DNA of 64,000 nucleotides from Coccinella septempunctata (GCF_907165205.1 NC_058190.1:31089345-31153344); one strand, 5' to 3'. Counted from the stretch's first letter, positions 44,830 through 56,870 are shown. Made by a program: numbers and translations. Notes: generated by a model not told the origin, from the sequence alone.

Positions 44830-45990
44830 CCAGGATATTGATGGTACTTTTTAATTCTAGTCCTATTTTCATAGCCAATCGTTATTGAAATTCCAATATT
44901 GTGGGTTTCAGTTAGGTACGTCATCTTGTCCGATTTTTCTACTAACGTTGTTTCTCAAGGATCAAGGAACCACAAATTAATAGTTATGATGCGAATGTTT
45001 TGTATGCTCATTTCTATTTGCATAGACATACTTCACAACTGAGGATAATAAAGTAATCGTACCTATGTATCCTTTTTTTTTCGATTTAAACTTCGTCATG
45101 TTGACAGACCGTGGTGTTTCCTCAAAACTGGAAAAAAATTTAAGGTTATTCTTCTAATAGATATAAATTACTTACTCATCACTATAAAAAAATAATAAGA
45201 ATTAAGAAATGACCTGATAACAAAGCATCTGCTGGTGTTTTTCTTCGAAAACACAAGTATTTCGAAAAATGTTGAACAAAAAATTGTGGGAGGTAGGTAT
45301 ACAAAAACATGCCGAATAATCCATAGAATGAAAGAATATATGTCCCCGCTAATTGTGCGTATATTCGAAAGTATTTTAAAGTCGGTTCTAGAGGTTGTGC
45401 GTTACGAATAGTACAGGCCACTGCGGCGCTAATGGGACTCCCTGTTTAAACCAAGATTGTAGTGTGGGATGAAAATTATGGTTGAAAATTGGTATGCGAC
45501 TACAGAAACTTTGGGAAATGCTGGTCTACTACCAAATTTCACCTTCACATTCAACATGAATAAAACTAGTGGTGGCTGGTATAACATTTTTCAGATGAAC
45601 AGAAACAAAACTGAATAGAATTTCGCGTTTTTCTTTTAGGTGAAACAAGCACTGATACTGATGGGCTCTGATGAGACCGCAACGAGTCAGTGAGTGTTCC
45701 ATCCAACTGGATAGAACTTTCCTATATAGGTTCCATAAGCGTTGTCTAAAATCATTATGAAACTTTGTAGTCGACGGCAATAGTTTGGCAAGTTTCCAAT
45801 CGCCATCAAAAATATGAAAGTTATACAGAAGAGACTGTATTCAGTAGAGATTGTAGGTAACATAGACGTCACAGTGGGCTTCGAATCATTCTCTCGTTTT
45901 TTGATATTTTGATCTTTATATATTACCTATAGGTACAAATAATCCTCATTGAAATTCACGAACCTCATGTTTCCAAAACCGTAAAAATTA
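44830..45990. other. Stretch with no supported feature
   Basis: Short minus-strand ORFs (45182-45421, 45529-45780) are unrecognised. Nothing else supported. Confidence 0.4.
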
Positions 45991-45997
45991 ATGAAAA

Positions 45998-46697
45998 CAG
46001 CAGAATGGGAATATTTTGTCGGTCACTGCGATATTATATTGTGAAGTACAGGTACCCCATACAAATAATATGGTATCCTCATGAACCATTTAGATTGAGC
46101 TTTCATCAGGTATGGACAATTGCATTTCATTATAATGAATGAAGAATGAAAGCAAGTCGACTATCTTGTAATAAAAGAATGTGGATTCCTGTGAGAGAAA
46201 AATAATCTACGCAGGAAAAGGGATGTCAAAAGGTTGGGAGAAAAGTTTCCATATGAAAACTGGTCTAGAAAAAAAAGCCAATATTATTTCACTCAAAAAT
46301 ACCACATGCTGAATTGGGTTTAGAAAAAGCCCATTGTGCTCGAAATTTACAGTACTAGATAGGAAATGATTCTGGATCACACTCGTAAAGCGTAGAGCTA
46401 CTTATACAAGTTTGTTTCAGTTTTGAGAAACACATAAGTGTGTGATAGTTTATCCCATTTTTTGGGGACATCGCTTTTCCTGAGTAGATTATTTTTCTCA
46501 CAGGAATCCACATCGTTTTATTATAAGAGAGTAAACTTGCTTTCATTCATCATTCATTATAATGAAAAGGCAATTGTCCATACTTGATGAAAGCTCAATC
46601 TAGATAGTTTATGAGGATACCATAGTATTTGTACAGGGTCCCTTTTTAATTGATTTCATAATATAGCAGTGATCGTCGAAATATTCCCATTCTGCTG
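45998..46697. mobile_element. Foldback element, about 250-bp arms
   Basis: CAGCAGAATGGGAATATTTT on the left pairs with AATATTCCCATTCTGCTG on the right. TATGGTATCCTCATGA, TGAGCTTTCATCA, TTCATTATAATGAATG and GTGGATTCCTGTGAGA also recur inverted in matching order. No terminal CAGGGTG and no ORF. Target duplications not resolved. Confidence 0.72.
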
Positions 46698-46739
46698 ATG
46701 GGGTTTTTCCCATAGACTTCTATGGGAAGTCAAAATTCC

Positions 46740-47805
46740 AATATATAGGTTAAGGGTTAAGGTCATCATTGTTAACATTGTTTATATATTTTAATTCTGG
46801 GAAGATGAAGTGATCCAAGGAATTCCGTTCAGACACTGAACATCAACCAAAATTCCAGCCTACTTGACGAAGAATTTTTTGAACGCATGTTATATGAGTT
46901 GTGGAATATCAATCAGAAAACAATAGGTATAGAAGATTGCTGCACAACACGCGAAGATCCTTGGATCTCCGAATACGAATGAATAGGCTGAAAAAACTTT
47001 CGTGACGACCCCACTCAATGAAAGATATAAGTGTACATATAATACAAGGGAATATTTGTCGAGTTACCAGTACCTTCCCGTAATTCTATTGAACATTCAT
47101 AAGATAAATAAGACTTGTCAATAATGAATTTAAATGGAGTGCTTCTTGTTCGTGTGATGTCTTATTTAGAAAACGGATATGGGGTTGTTGTTTTATTCAA
47201 AATTTCAACATAATCATAGTGAACCAACTTCATTATTTCATAACATCATCAGAGTGACCTAGACATTCAAGGGGCATTTTCACTTTCAAGATATTTAGAT
47301 GTTTCCGCAAATCTGCTATATGAGCCCAGTATAATAAGCATACAATTGTGAGAAAATATCAACAGAAACATTTATTACAGGAAGTTTTTCAGAGTTGTTG
47401 CCATATGAATATCCCAGGGGTTTTCGCGGTTTTTCGATCATATCTTCTGAAGAACTGAAAATTTCAAAAAACTTTTGCTATATGATAGTTGTAGAGCATT
47501 GAATTTTGCAACAAAATCGCATGTATTTTTGACGATCCGTTATCGGTATATAGGTTCTGGAAATCTGAGCAACTTTCCAGGATAATGAAAAATATTCTTT
47601 CAAAATCATCTAGGTATTAATGACAAAAGTGATCTCAATTAATATTGTTAAGCTTGCAGTTCGCTGCGTCGAATAGGAACAAGAGCTTTTCCTTGTACAA
47701 ACCATTTCTAAATATTTAACTTTCGAAGTTGGATCACAGTGGGATATCCATGGCCACCGTTATTTTCAGCTCCACGTTTCATTAGAATTCGTGTTTAAAT
47801 ATTAT
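46740..47805. other. Stretch with no supported feature
   Basis: Nothing recognised. Confidence 0.4.
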
Positions 47806-47812
47806 ACAGGGT

Positions 47813-48140
47813 GGGCTTTTCAAAAAGAAACAGACGAGTTAACGGGCGCAATAAATTTATTTCGAAAAAATGCTCGGACACACCGATTTTTACTTCGAGG
47901 GGGACAACTTTTAAGGTCAAATTCACAACTACCTCGCTTCAACCCTTAGTGTTAGAACACCAACCCCTAAATTCTGAATAGGAAAGATAGGGTGAGTGAT
48001 ACCTCATTTGAAAGGCCTTTTTATCCTGAAGCGTATTGATTTTTTTCTCATTCAATGCATTCGTTTTCGAGATATTTAATTTTGAATTTCGTACAGTACC
48101 AGTCATTCCGCTAACGGCGCTAACCATGCTATGTGAAATC
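47813..48140. repeat. Unpaired MITE-like end
   Basis: TATACAGGGTGGGCTTTTCA resembles the TA+CAGGGTG starts elsewhere, but no inverted partner was seen within several kb. Likely a decayed or one-ended element; the right limit is arbitrary. Confidence 0.4.
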
Positions 48141-48479
48141 ATCAATTATTTGACTAATTCATTCTGTGGTTACGATGGTAACCGTTAATTGTCAACATCA
48201 GACAACGAAATGATTATTATTGGTAATTACTTTCTTCAACAATTAATGTGAAAATGGTTTATTCTTTTTCAGAAAGAATTGAAATTATTTCTTTATTTTT
48301 CAAGAATAGTTGGTGTAATTGTAAAATTGTCGATAGTTATATACATTGCAATTATTGTATATTTTGACTTTTTTCTAGTATGGTTATACTGAAAATAAAG
48401 ACTTATTATTAATTCACTCGTAAAATCTAGCCAATTTCGTAAGGAATTAATTTGACAACACCAAAGAATGACAGATATT

Positions 48480-48720
48480 GTCACAGGCACTCATGTTTTC
48501 GTCAAATTCTGTATTCACAAAATTGATTCAATCACCCCGGGATCTAATATATTGCTTATGCTTAGTGACGAACAGCCGGACGAAAAGTAAATCAGTACGA
48601 AAAGTGAATCAGGACGCGAAAAGTACTCGACTCCAGAAATTGTCGACTTTTCGTTCGGAAATTTGTACGTAAAATATAATTTTTTGTTTAGGTCGACGAA
48701 AAAACGATTTTATCGTCCGT
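48480..48720 (-). repeat. Crypton-like 5' region fragment
   Basis: On the minus strand ATTTCCGAACGAAAAGTCGA, then several TTTTCGTCC/TTTTCGTAC units, match the upstream regions at 26.88 and 56.04 kb. No recombinase codons follow here. Confidence 0.55.
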
Positions 48721-48839
48721 ATATATACAGTATAAACTTGCATAGCCTTAAGTAACAACGCTACACGAATCTTCGCGACCATTGAGTATATCTTCTTCGT
48801 GTCCTTCAAAGGACGCAGGAAGCATCCAAAGAGCAGCAA

Positions 48840-50570
48840 ATTTATCGATTGTGAAAAATATCCTTTAAACTTAATATAGACCTAGCCTCACATCTGAAAT
48901 GCGGCAACTCAAATTCTGCCAATTCCAACCGGAAATTTCAGCCCTAATGTAATGAGATTTTCGGGAAACCGAACCCTTTATACTTTGGTTTCCAGCTCCC
49001 TGTCGAATCTTAGCCGAGTTGATCGAAGGAATCCTTGAATTCGTCATTTAAATTAAATGAATCGTTCAGTGAATACCCTTTTGATGGAATAATCATGTCA
49101 CAATGAAATTCCATAATTTTCTCCGAGAGTTCCACTGAGAAAGTAAGATTGAGCGCTCCCTACCCAATAAATGCTGCAATCTTGGTTTCTAGAACAAGAA
49201 AATATTATTTCGGTATCACGACTGCTTAAATGGAAAAAGCCTTCCATTCAATTATGTTGAGAACTTATACTTTGAAGTGAGAATTTCATTGCACGAAGAC
49301 ATATAGATATATATTTTATTATAAGAGTTTGATGATATTCTGATAACGGAGATCTTTCTTAATTTACAAATTTGAAGTATCTGAGTCCCAATATCAGAAT
49401 TCTATGGAGGCTAAATAAAAATTAGAGAAAATTACTTTTATATCCTCTTCGAATGTACGAGGATCATTCAATAAGTTCTCAGAAGGTCTAAGAGCTGGTA
49501 AATGTTTTTTTTTATCAAGCATCATTACTTAATAGATATCTGTCAAAATTTCATACATAACCTCCACATGGTTTAATTTTTATTGTCGATTTGGAATTCA
49601 AATGTAGATTGCAGCGACATGGTGTTGACAGTTCGAAATAAAAAGTTAATGCAGTAATTGTCATTTTTGAAGGGGATTTTGAGATTTTCTTCCAATAAAT
49701 CCTTTTTTCTCAGTTGATAGTTGTTTTGTCACAATTTTGAAGATTAATTGTCGAAACTGGATTCACGTGTGTTAATTATTATCAATTTCAGGTCAATAAA
49801 TGTCATGAAGTATTGGTATCTATAAAAAAAAATTCCGAGTATGTTCTGAATCAGCTGATAAAAAAAGCAATATTTTTTGAATCCGAACTTCTTGGTTCTT
49901 TACACAATCATAAAGAAGGAAATTGATTTATAGTAGCCACAACTATGATATCTAGCCTTCTCCATTATATACAATGACTAAAATTGCAACATTGATGCTA
50001 AGAAAACTTGTCCAAGTTGAACTGGGAATCGGAAATGATTTTCTGAATGAATTTTGTGTAAATGTTATCGAAGTTCATATGTATATCTACTTACTAAATG
50101 AAAAAAGTCCTGTCTGAGGGAAACAGATTTATTTTTGTGTAAATTCTTTCATTTTGAGGTTATACATCCAGGTGAGTTAATTCACCTCCTATTCTTCGTA
50201 AGTGATTTGAAATGTACAAAACCTTCCTTAGGCTATAAGGATGAGTTACATATGTCCTTAAACATTGACTAAAAGTTCATTTCATTGTGGAAAATAGTAA
50301 AAACTGACATCTTCACAAGAAATTCGTAATCGAAAATTTGCTCAAAGGATACAAATTATGAAAACTTCACTAAGCTTTCCCCATTATAACGAGATAGATG
50401 AAGATATTTTAAACAGATTGAGATATATTTTTTATGAAAGATCTCATTGAAACCCCAAAATATTCTCGATGTAAACAAACAAAAGTGCATTAACTTTTTA
50501 TTTACAAGACTTGACACCAGGGGGCGTATCGCTTGTTTAGAATTCCCAATTGAAGCAAGCAACTTTTATT
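48840..50570. other. Stretch with no supported feature
   Basis: AT-rich, small ORFs only, nothing recognised. Confidence 0.4.
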
Positions 50571-50589
50571 TATTTGAAAAAACGGAAAA

Positions 50590-50735
50590 AAAGTGAATTC
50601 CTGGAAGTGATAAAACACTTTCATTTAAAAGGCTTAGCATAGAAAGAGATTGAAATGGACGAAGTTCGTGGCACATCTGCTCCTGTGTTTGCAACTGTTT
50701 AAAATTGGGTAAATGAATTTCATCATGATTGCTGT
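50590..50735 (+). pseudogene. mariner transposase relic, N-terminal HTH
   Basis: The plus strand reads FLEVIKHFHLKGLA, a stop, KEIEMDEVRGTSAPVFATV, a stop, NWVNEFHH. VI-x-(F/H)-x-LKGL, SAP-x-(F/Y)ATV and (K)-W/NWVNEF are the HTH landmarks of mariner transposases. Two nonsense codons. The gene resumes at about 51.85 kb after foreign sequence. It is a different lineage from the mariner at 27.5 kb. Confidence 0.7.
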
Positions 50736-50744
50736 ATCACGTTA

Positions 50745-51400
50745 CCGAGAATAAATCTACAAAAAGACTTATAAACAAAACTATCGATGCGATCAAACTT
50801 ATAATTTCTTAGGGTTACTTGTGTCTGTGTGCCCTCCTGTGACCTACAGATCCTTTCACACTCCGGGATAGTCACCAACCAGATCTGGCCGATACTGTAT
50901 TCTTCTCGAGTCTCCATTATAACTGTGGACCAAAGACCTCCACTGTGATCTGTCTAACGCTAGTTGTTCCCAGTTATGATCGGCATTAACTGATTTTAGG
51001 GATTGATGCAGTATATCCTTATACCGCTTATACTGACTGGCCTCCTGGTTTCCGAACTCCCTCTGTGAATTCGCCATACAGAGCTATTTTGGGGAGTCTT
51101 GTGTCTTGCATCCTCAGAATGTTTTACAACTCGCGCGCTGCAAGACTTCTGCATTTGAAACTTTGTGGAACCATCTGATGTGCATTATTTCTCTAAGATG
51201 ACGTTGTTGCGTTTGTTCAAGCTGTTTAATATGTCTCCGGTAGGGCGTCCAGCTTTGGCTTCCGTAAAGAAGCGTTGGGAGGACTACTGCTTTGTAAACA
51301 GCTGTCTTGGTCTTCAGATTGAGGTCGTGATTTTGAAACACTCTGTCCTGTAGCTTCCAGAATGCCCGTGATTCCGTTACGGTTGTGTATTTTCCATTTT
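50745..51400 (-). pseudogene. Non-LTR retrotransposon reverse transcriptase, C-terminal part
   Basis: The minus strand reads LQDRVFQNHDLNLKTKTAVY, KAVVLPTLLYGSQSWTPYRR, HIKQLEQTQQRHLREIMHIR and VSNAEVLQRA. After a small gap come ILRMQDTRLPK, GGQYKRYKDILHQSLKSVN and WEQLALDRSQWR. LLYGSxxWT, H-I-(K/R)-x-LE-x-x-x-QRxLRxI and RxKD..L..SL are the thumb/tail signature of insect non-LTR elements annotated as craniofacial-development-protein-2-like. It is truncated at both ends with internal stops. Confidence 0.82.
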
Positions 51401-51649
51401 TTTGTAGGAGCTGCGTTAGAAGGTGTTCAAAAGCTGCACTGATAACGCTGTCAGTGCAACTTTGGTTGCGGTTTCGACTAGATTATCTTGTGGCATAGGT
51501 ATCCTGAGACGACAAAGTCTCAGGTAACTTAAACAACGCAGAGAGCCATTTCCTAGTCAAGCCAATGTTTAGGTAATTGTGGGAAACATAGTTATACAGC
51601 TTATGTTCGGTCACCAGAGCCTCGTTCGTAAGAACAGGATAATGACCAA

Positions 51650-51835
51650 AGTTGTAATCGCCCAAATTTCAATTTTGGAATATAACTCGAAAACAAAAGA
51701 AGATAGAGGAATGCAGTTGATGGCGTTATTAGTTTTTCGAAAAAAGACGACATGAACAGCACATTTATTTTCCTCTATCTCGTTGGGTAAAAAAGTTGTA
51801 ATTCAGGTATCACCAATTTTGCCCACCCTGTCGTT
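51650..51835 (-). repeat. Dispersed repeat, inverse copy of 12930-13110 (empty-site copy)
   Basis: Its reverse complement aligns with 12930-13110 and has CCAAAATTGAAATTTGG where the other copy carries the 28-bp palindrome and a second CCAAAAT. It ends with GCCCACCCTG, a MITE-type terminus. Confidence 0.7.
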
Positions 51836-51849
51836 ATTGAAAAGATTCA

Positions 51850-52255
51850 GCGAAGAAATCCGAAAGTAACGTCCTCATTTGAAAAAGAAGAAGATTCTTT
51901 TCCATCAAAACAATGCGGACTGCATTAGCCGTTGCAGTGGCAACGGCTAATCTCATGGAATTAAAGTTTCAATTAATTATTACCACACCGACTGTTGTAT
52001 TCACCAGCTTTGGCCCCCAGTGACTACTTCTCCTTTCCAAACTTGAAGAAATGGCTCGGCGGACAACAGTTCTTGTCAAACGGGGTCATCACCCGAACAA
52101 ATGCCTATTTGGAAGAACTTCAGGAATCTTACTTTTGAGAAGGCTTGAAAAAGTTGCAGCTTGGAGGAGTGTATAGAACTAGAAGGAGATTATGTTGAGA
52201 AATAATTTTTTTTTTGTCAAACCCAGACGAGTTTCCTTCAAAAACAGGATAACAG
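51850..52255 (+). pseudogene. mariner transposase relic, C-terminal part
   Basis: The plus strand gives KKKKILFHQNNADC, then ATANLMELKFQLI in a shifted frame. The following DNA still shows the P-x-FAPSDY-equivalent (AGTGACTACTTCTCCTTTCC = SDYFSF), LEEMARR and the closing L-x-GVY block. Mariners read H-x-DN-A at the second catalytic position; here it is HQNNA, so the Asp is Asn. Many stops and frameshifts. It belongs with the N-terminal relic at 50590-50735. Confidence 0.7.
51924..51951. repeat. Quasi-palindrome created inside the mariner relic
   Basis: ATTAGCCGTTGC, loop AGTG, then GCAACGGCTAAT, with perfect 12-bp arms. The right arm is ordinary mariner coding sequence (ATAN); the left arm occupies the site of the conserved PCH-x segment. 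There are no flanking direct repeats. Confidence 0.65.
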
Positions 52256-52262
52256 GTTTCAA

Positions 52263-53778
52263 CAGGCCCGGATCTAGGGGGGGGCAAGCGAGGCGCTTGC
52301 CCCGGGCGCCAGCTCAAGGGGGCGCCAAAATCAACCAGAGGTTAAAATTTTTTTACTTTTGATTTTCTCGGAAAGAATTAATTTCCTAGTTCTAAAATGG
52401 AAAGTGTAGAATGGAAACATGATATATCATCACTATGCCTAAAATCAATGAGGGATCAATTAACTGCATATTATTCAGTCATCTACGAATGACCGCCACA
52501 CTTGGGTGAAATAGGTTGAAAGATCTGATATGTTCACACTGCGTCGCAAGCAGTAATTTCTTTGCCTGCCGACTCATCGCCTTCTCATCTGGAAGTAAGG
52601 GCCGAAATTTCCGATTTTCTATAGACAATAACTTGAAAACTAATCCTTTCAGCATAATTCTGGTTGCATATTCGTAATCTATGCCTTAGTAAAAACACCA
52701 ATTTTGGTGGAAATCGGTAAGATTGAAATTTTTTCAAATTTTCCATAGATGTACCGAGTTTTTCACCATAATATGAGCCCCCCTTTAACTTTGTTACTAA
52801 GAGAGGTACAAAAAAATGTCTTATACAAAAGTTTCACGAAATTGAGTGTTTTAAAGTTTTGTCACAAAATGAAATATATACAGAGTTGGCGATTTTTTGA
52901 AAAATATTTTTGGTCTCCGATCAAAACCGACTTCATTCTGTACACTAATTCGAGGGCGTAGAACACGAATATGCAAACAGATATTTAAAAAAAAAATCAT
53001 TTTTCAAGTTATGGTCGATGGAAAATCGGAAATTTTGGACCTTCGCGGAAAAATTCATAAAATCTGAACTGTTCGTGATAGATGAATGAAGTGTGGATTT
53101 TTATATTTGCAAAGAACCAATTCAGCACCAAAAAAAACAGCATATGACTAGTGCCTTTTTTCTAGCTGCTACAGCTCCTCAAAGTTGACCAATATTTCCG
53201 AAATTTTGCACTAAAAGTGATTTATTTCTCAAAATACAGATCCTCCAAAAATCTAATTGCATATTCGTGATCTTCGACCTTGAATTAATATGTAAAATGA
53301 TCCGGGTCGACATATATAGCTAAAAAAATAAATTTTTGTTCGGAATAATTTCGTTCATGAAGCGCGGGTAAAAACGATAGACGAGGGCGGGTTGCAAACG
53401 ACATTCTTGTAAATACAAACTTTTTTATTTTTCGAACGATGGCAACCCGAGTCATTTTTTTTACTAATTCGAGGTCGTAGATTACGAATATGCAATTTTT
53501 GGGAGTATTTTGGGAAAAAAATAACTTTTAAAGGAATAATGAGAAAAAATATCTTCTGATGGAACAATGGGAAAAAAATAAGAGTGATTTTTTTCCCAAA
53601 GTACTCATCTTAGGAAAAATCGAATTGCATAATCTATACGACCTCGAACTAGTGAAAAAAATAACTCGGGTTGAAAGCGATGACGAATATGCAATTAGAT
53701 TTTTCCTACGAACCTTAGAAGGGGGGGGGCCATCATGAATTTTTGCCCCGGTCAGAAAAAATCGTAGATCCGGGCCTG
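52263..53778. mobile_element. hAT-like non-autonomous element, 8-bp duplication
   Basis: It starts CAGGCCCGGATCTA and ends TAGATCCGGGCCTG, a perfect 14-bp TIR. GGTTTCAA flanks both sides exactly (52255-52262, 53779-53786). Inside the left end is GCGAGGCGCTTGCCCC. The interior holds several copies, in both orientations, of a motif AATTCGAGG-CGTAGA followed by ACGAATATGCAA. No transposase ORF. It sits just past the mariner relic at 51.85 kb. Confidence 0.85.
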
Positions 53779-53789
53779 GGTTTCAAATG

Positions 53790-54490
53790 TTTTGGGGGAA
53801 GAAATAATCATCATAAACAAGCACTGGCAACGATATCTTCAACGATACCTTCAACTTTTGATGTTGATATTAGTTCCAATTTTTTATAATATGATTTTCC
53901 TCACTATTCCATTGACTACCTGGAATGAAAAAATATACTGCACCAGCATTTGAATGTTTGTTCAGTTGACCAGGCTATACGTCAAATTAATAAATGGATG
54001 ATACATTCATCAAATCCAGATCTGGAATTCTAAAGCGTTTATCTCAATCCAAAATTCAAGTTTTGACGGAATTCATTTCCTGTCCCGAATTATCATGTTG
54101 TACCCCAGAATAATCTTTCCAAGTATCGCATTAAGGGAGAAATTATTCATTCTAGTAATTTATCATTTCTCCAATTTGAATCCGCATGAATTAACCGTCA
54201 ATTAGTCCTCGTGACTGGATGGAATAACACGTCCATACAATAAATTCAGCGAAAAGTCATCAATAAAATTACTTCCACCGTAACGACTTCAACTGATTTG
54301 TTAGCAGTTAGGAGATAATAAGTGCAACTTCTTGTGTTACAGAAGTTTGAAAAATTTCTATGAAAGTTAATATAAAATGATGTAGGTTTTATCAAATGAA
54401 AGATAATATTTTGTGGGTTGAAAGCACACCCTACTTGAGGATTCTTCAGTATGAAATGCCGCTTTATTTCATTAATTTGGTGACATTGTA
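53790..54490. other. Stretch with no supported feature
   Basis: Nothing recognised between the hAT-like element and the 40-bp palindrome. Confidence 0.4.
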
Positions 54491-54491
54491 T

Positions 54492-54531
54492 CATTGAGTA
54501 TTAACCCCCCTCTTGGGTTTAATACTCAATG
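54492..54531. mobile_element. 40-bp palindrome (CATTGAG family, copy 2)
   Basis: The left arm CATTGAGTATTAACCCCC faces GGGTTTAATACTCAATG with a two-base TC between the arms. The flanks ATTGTAT and ACTGTAA agree at 5 of 7 positions, compatible with an eroded duplication. Confidence 0.65.
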
Positions 54532-54624
54532 ACTGTAATTAGAGATAAGAACATTTCTTCAAGATTTCGTTTTGAGTACAGTGAACGAGAAAACTTTCGA
54601 AATGAACTGATGCTGGGTAATATA

Positions 54625-55983
54625 CAGGGTGGGCAAAATTCGTTGTCAACTCAAGGGATCTCGAGAACTATAGCAGCTAGAAGAAAACTGATAAAACAGC
54701 TCTTGACTAATCTAAAACTCGAAACAGATCTATCCTAACGTTCATAGATTTTGAGTTATGAACGAAAATTGAGAAATTGTCATTTTCATGTTCATTTTCA
54801 TTCAAAAATTGAATAACTCGTTTATTGGAACTCGTATTCGAAATCTGGTTGTTACATTCTACAGGCACTTTTTTATGAGGAATATGATATTATTGAATTT
54901 TTTGATTAAGTCATTTTCAAGATATGACAGCGAATTTTGGTTTTTCAAATGTAAACTATAGTGGAAAGTTCTTTCATCTTGCTGCAATTTTTTGCTGATT
55001 TCAAAAATGTATCATATGTCATTATTCACATGTATAACATAAGAAAAAAATTTAATAATTTTTCCTGCTTTTCGATTCACTGTTGAATTTTCAGTTGGCT
55101 GGCGTAACCATAGCGACCGATGAAAATGCATTTTGGTTCGTGAACTCCACATGATAATTCTATGTGAGGTCAACCTTCTGTGATAGGAATCACCGACAGT
55201 CGAATAATTTTTTTTTTATATATTATATCATATCGAGATCGATATCCTTAAGAGAGTAAAAGACTAAAAGGTTTTTCTATTTATGGAAGAGTCCGTAATA
55301 TAAAAAATACACAATACAGTGTCCGAATTGTGAAACATTGTTAGATAAGCATGCCAAACTAACACTACTTATGGCGTTGTCGATGTGAATACTGGTGACT
55401 TCTCTCGTTTTCCGTTCTGTTTCTTAATTGTTCATAATTTTGTATTCTTGTTTCGTAAATTTTATTTTTCAATCTGTGATTCCTATCATAGAGGCTCAAG
55501 TTTACAAAAGATAATGCATATTCAACAGTCTCTATGCTAATGCCAGCTTACTCATCATTCAGCAGGAAAAATTATTAAATTTTTTTCTCGTGTAATATTC
55601 ATGAAATCAGCAAAAAAATTGCAGCAAGATAGAAGAACTTTCAACTATAGTTCATATTTGAAAAATCAAAATTCCCTGTCGTATCTCGGCGACTGGATAA
55701 AAAAATTCAATAATATCATATTCGAATTCCTCATGAAAAAGTGCCTGTAGAATGTAACAACGGATTTCGAATACGAGTTCAAATAAGCGAGTTATTCAGC
55801 TTCATTGAAAATGACAATTTATAGATTTTTGTTCATAACTCAAAATCTATGAAAGTTAGGCTAGATCTGTTTTCAGTTTTGGATTAATCAAGAAAAAAGA
55901 GCTAGAGAATGTGTTATCAGTTTTCTTCAAGCTGCTATAGTTCTCGAGATCTCTTCAGTAGACAACGAATAATGCCTACCCTG
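54625..55983. mobile_element. Foldback MITE, CAGGGTGGGCAAAATTCG ends, long TIRs
   Basis: The left end CAGGGTGGGCAAAATTCGTT and the right end inverse (CGAATAATGCCTACCCTG) are flanked by TA. Arms of roughly 450 bp carry AACTCGTATTCGAAATC, ACATTCTACAGGCAC and CTTGCTGCAATTTTTTGCTG inverted in the same order. The loop includes a second inverted pair (TGATAGGAATCA). Confidence 0.78.
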
Positions 55984-56039
55984 TACAGATTATTGTCGAC
56001 CCAAAAAATAATAAATAAATAAATACTAAATTCTAATTT

Positions 56040-56870
56040 CCGAACGAAAAGACGACTATTTTTTAAGGCAGATATCATTTGTTCAGACACTTTTCGTCAT
56101 CAAACTTTTTTCGTCTGCAGTCGTCAGTATGATACGGCTCTTTATGAGAGAGGCAATTTAAAAAAAACTTCATTGCCTGTGAAAATACCTGTCATTTGCT
56201 GTTGTCAAATCGATCATAAGAAATCCCCTACTTTTCATGAGTTAACTAAGAAACTGGTGCCAATATTGGTTACTATCAAAAATAGATATAGATAGCGATA
56301 TGGAACATAGTAGCACTCTTCCATTTGGATTAATTCCCCCCGAAATCACGAATTCTATTCGAAAAATAATACAACACATCCAAGAATTGGCATCAGAAGC
56401 ATGATGTCGAGAATCTCTCAGAAAATGATTTTTTGGTCCAAACTAGTGAAGCTGACAATAACGTTATGGTCAATATACTTAAATCCACAATAGCCGTTAG
56501 GGAAATCGTCAACCTATCCAAATTTCCGAAACTTTTTGCAAAAAAAAAAGGCGTTGAAAACCTATTTGGTCGAGATGAAATGAACAGAATTTCTTTTGCA
56601 CGAGGTAAAATGTTTCAATTCACTTTGATGATGTATTTATTGTTGAATTATTACAGTTTTGTTTTCATTATTGGAATTGCTAGGGCCTGTCGTGAAATGA
56701 CGACCAGATATATTGTTGATCAAACCGACATGCTTGTAATAACCGTTCCAGACTCAAAAAATAGTAAAAGACGAGTTTTCACGGTCACAGACAATATTTG
56801 CAACGGAGTGAATCCTTTGGACATATCTTGTCATTACTCCAGCTTAAGACAGTGTAAGTGAGACTGGTGT
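56040..56870 (+). pseudogene. Crypton-like tyrosine recombinase, degenerate
   Basis: After an upstream region shared with 26.88 and 48.6 kb, the frame reads DIDSDMEHSSTLPF (start codon lost), stops, then resumes VMVNILKSTIAVREIVNLSK and FPKLFAKKKGVENLF. Next come FIIGIARACREM, then LVITVPDSKNSKRRVFTVTD and HYSSLRQCK. From memory, insect Crypton-type recombinases have (L)KSTIN-x-x-x-x-x-(D/N)ISKFPKL, GI-x-GACRR-EL with the catalytic box-A Arg, V-x-(V/I)P-(D/K)-(T/S)K and KY-x-SLRP in this order. Box A Arg is kept (ACRE), but the later H-x-x-R and Tyr boxes are missing: the frame ends where repeat copy C begins. Confidence 0.68.

Noticed and set aside
46707..46728. 22-bp hairpin with TTCCCATAGA arms
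   Set aside because: No matching flanks; adjacent to the 46-kb foldback and possibly part of its decayed edge.
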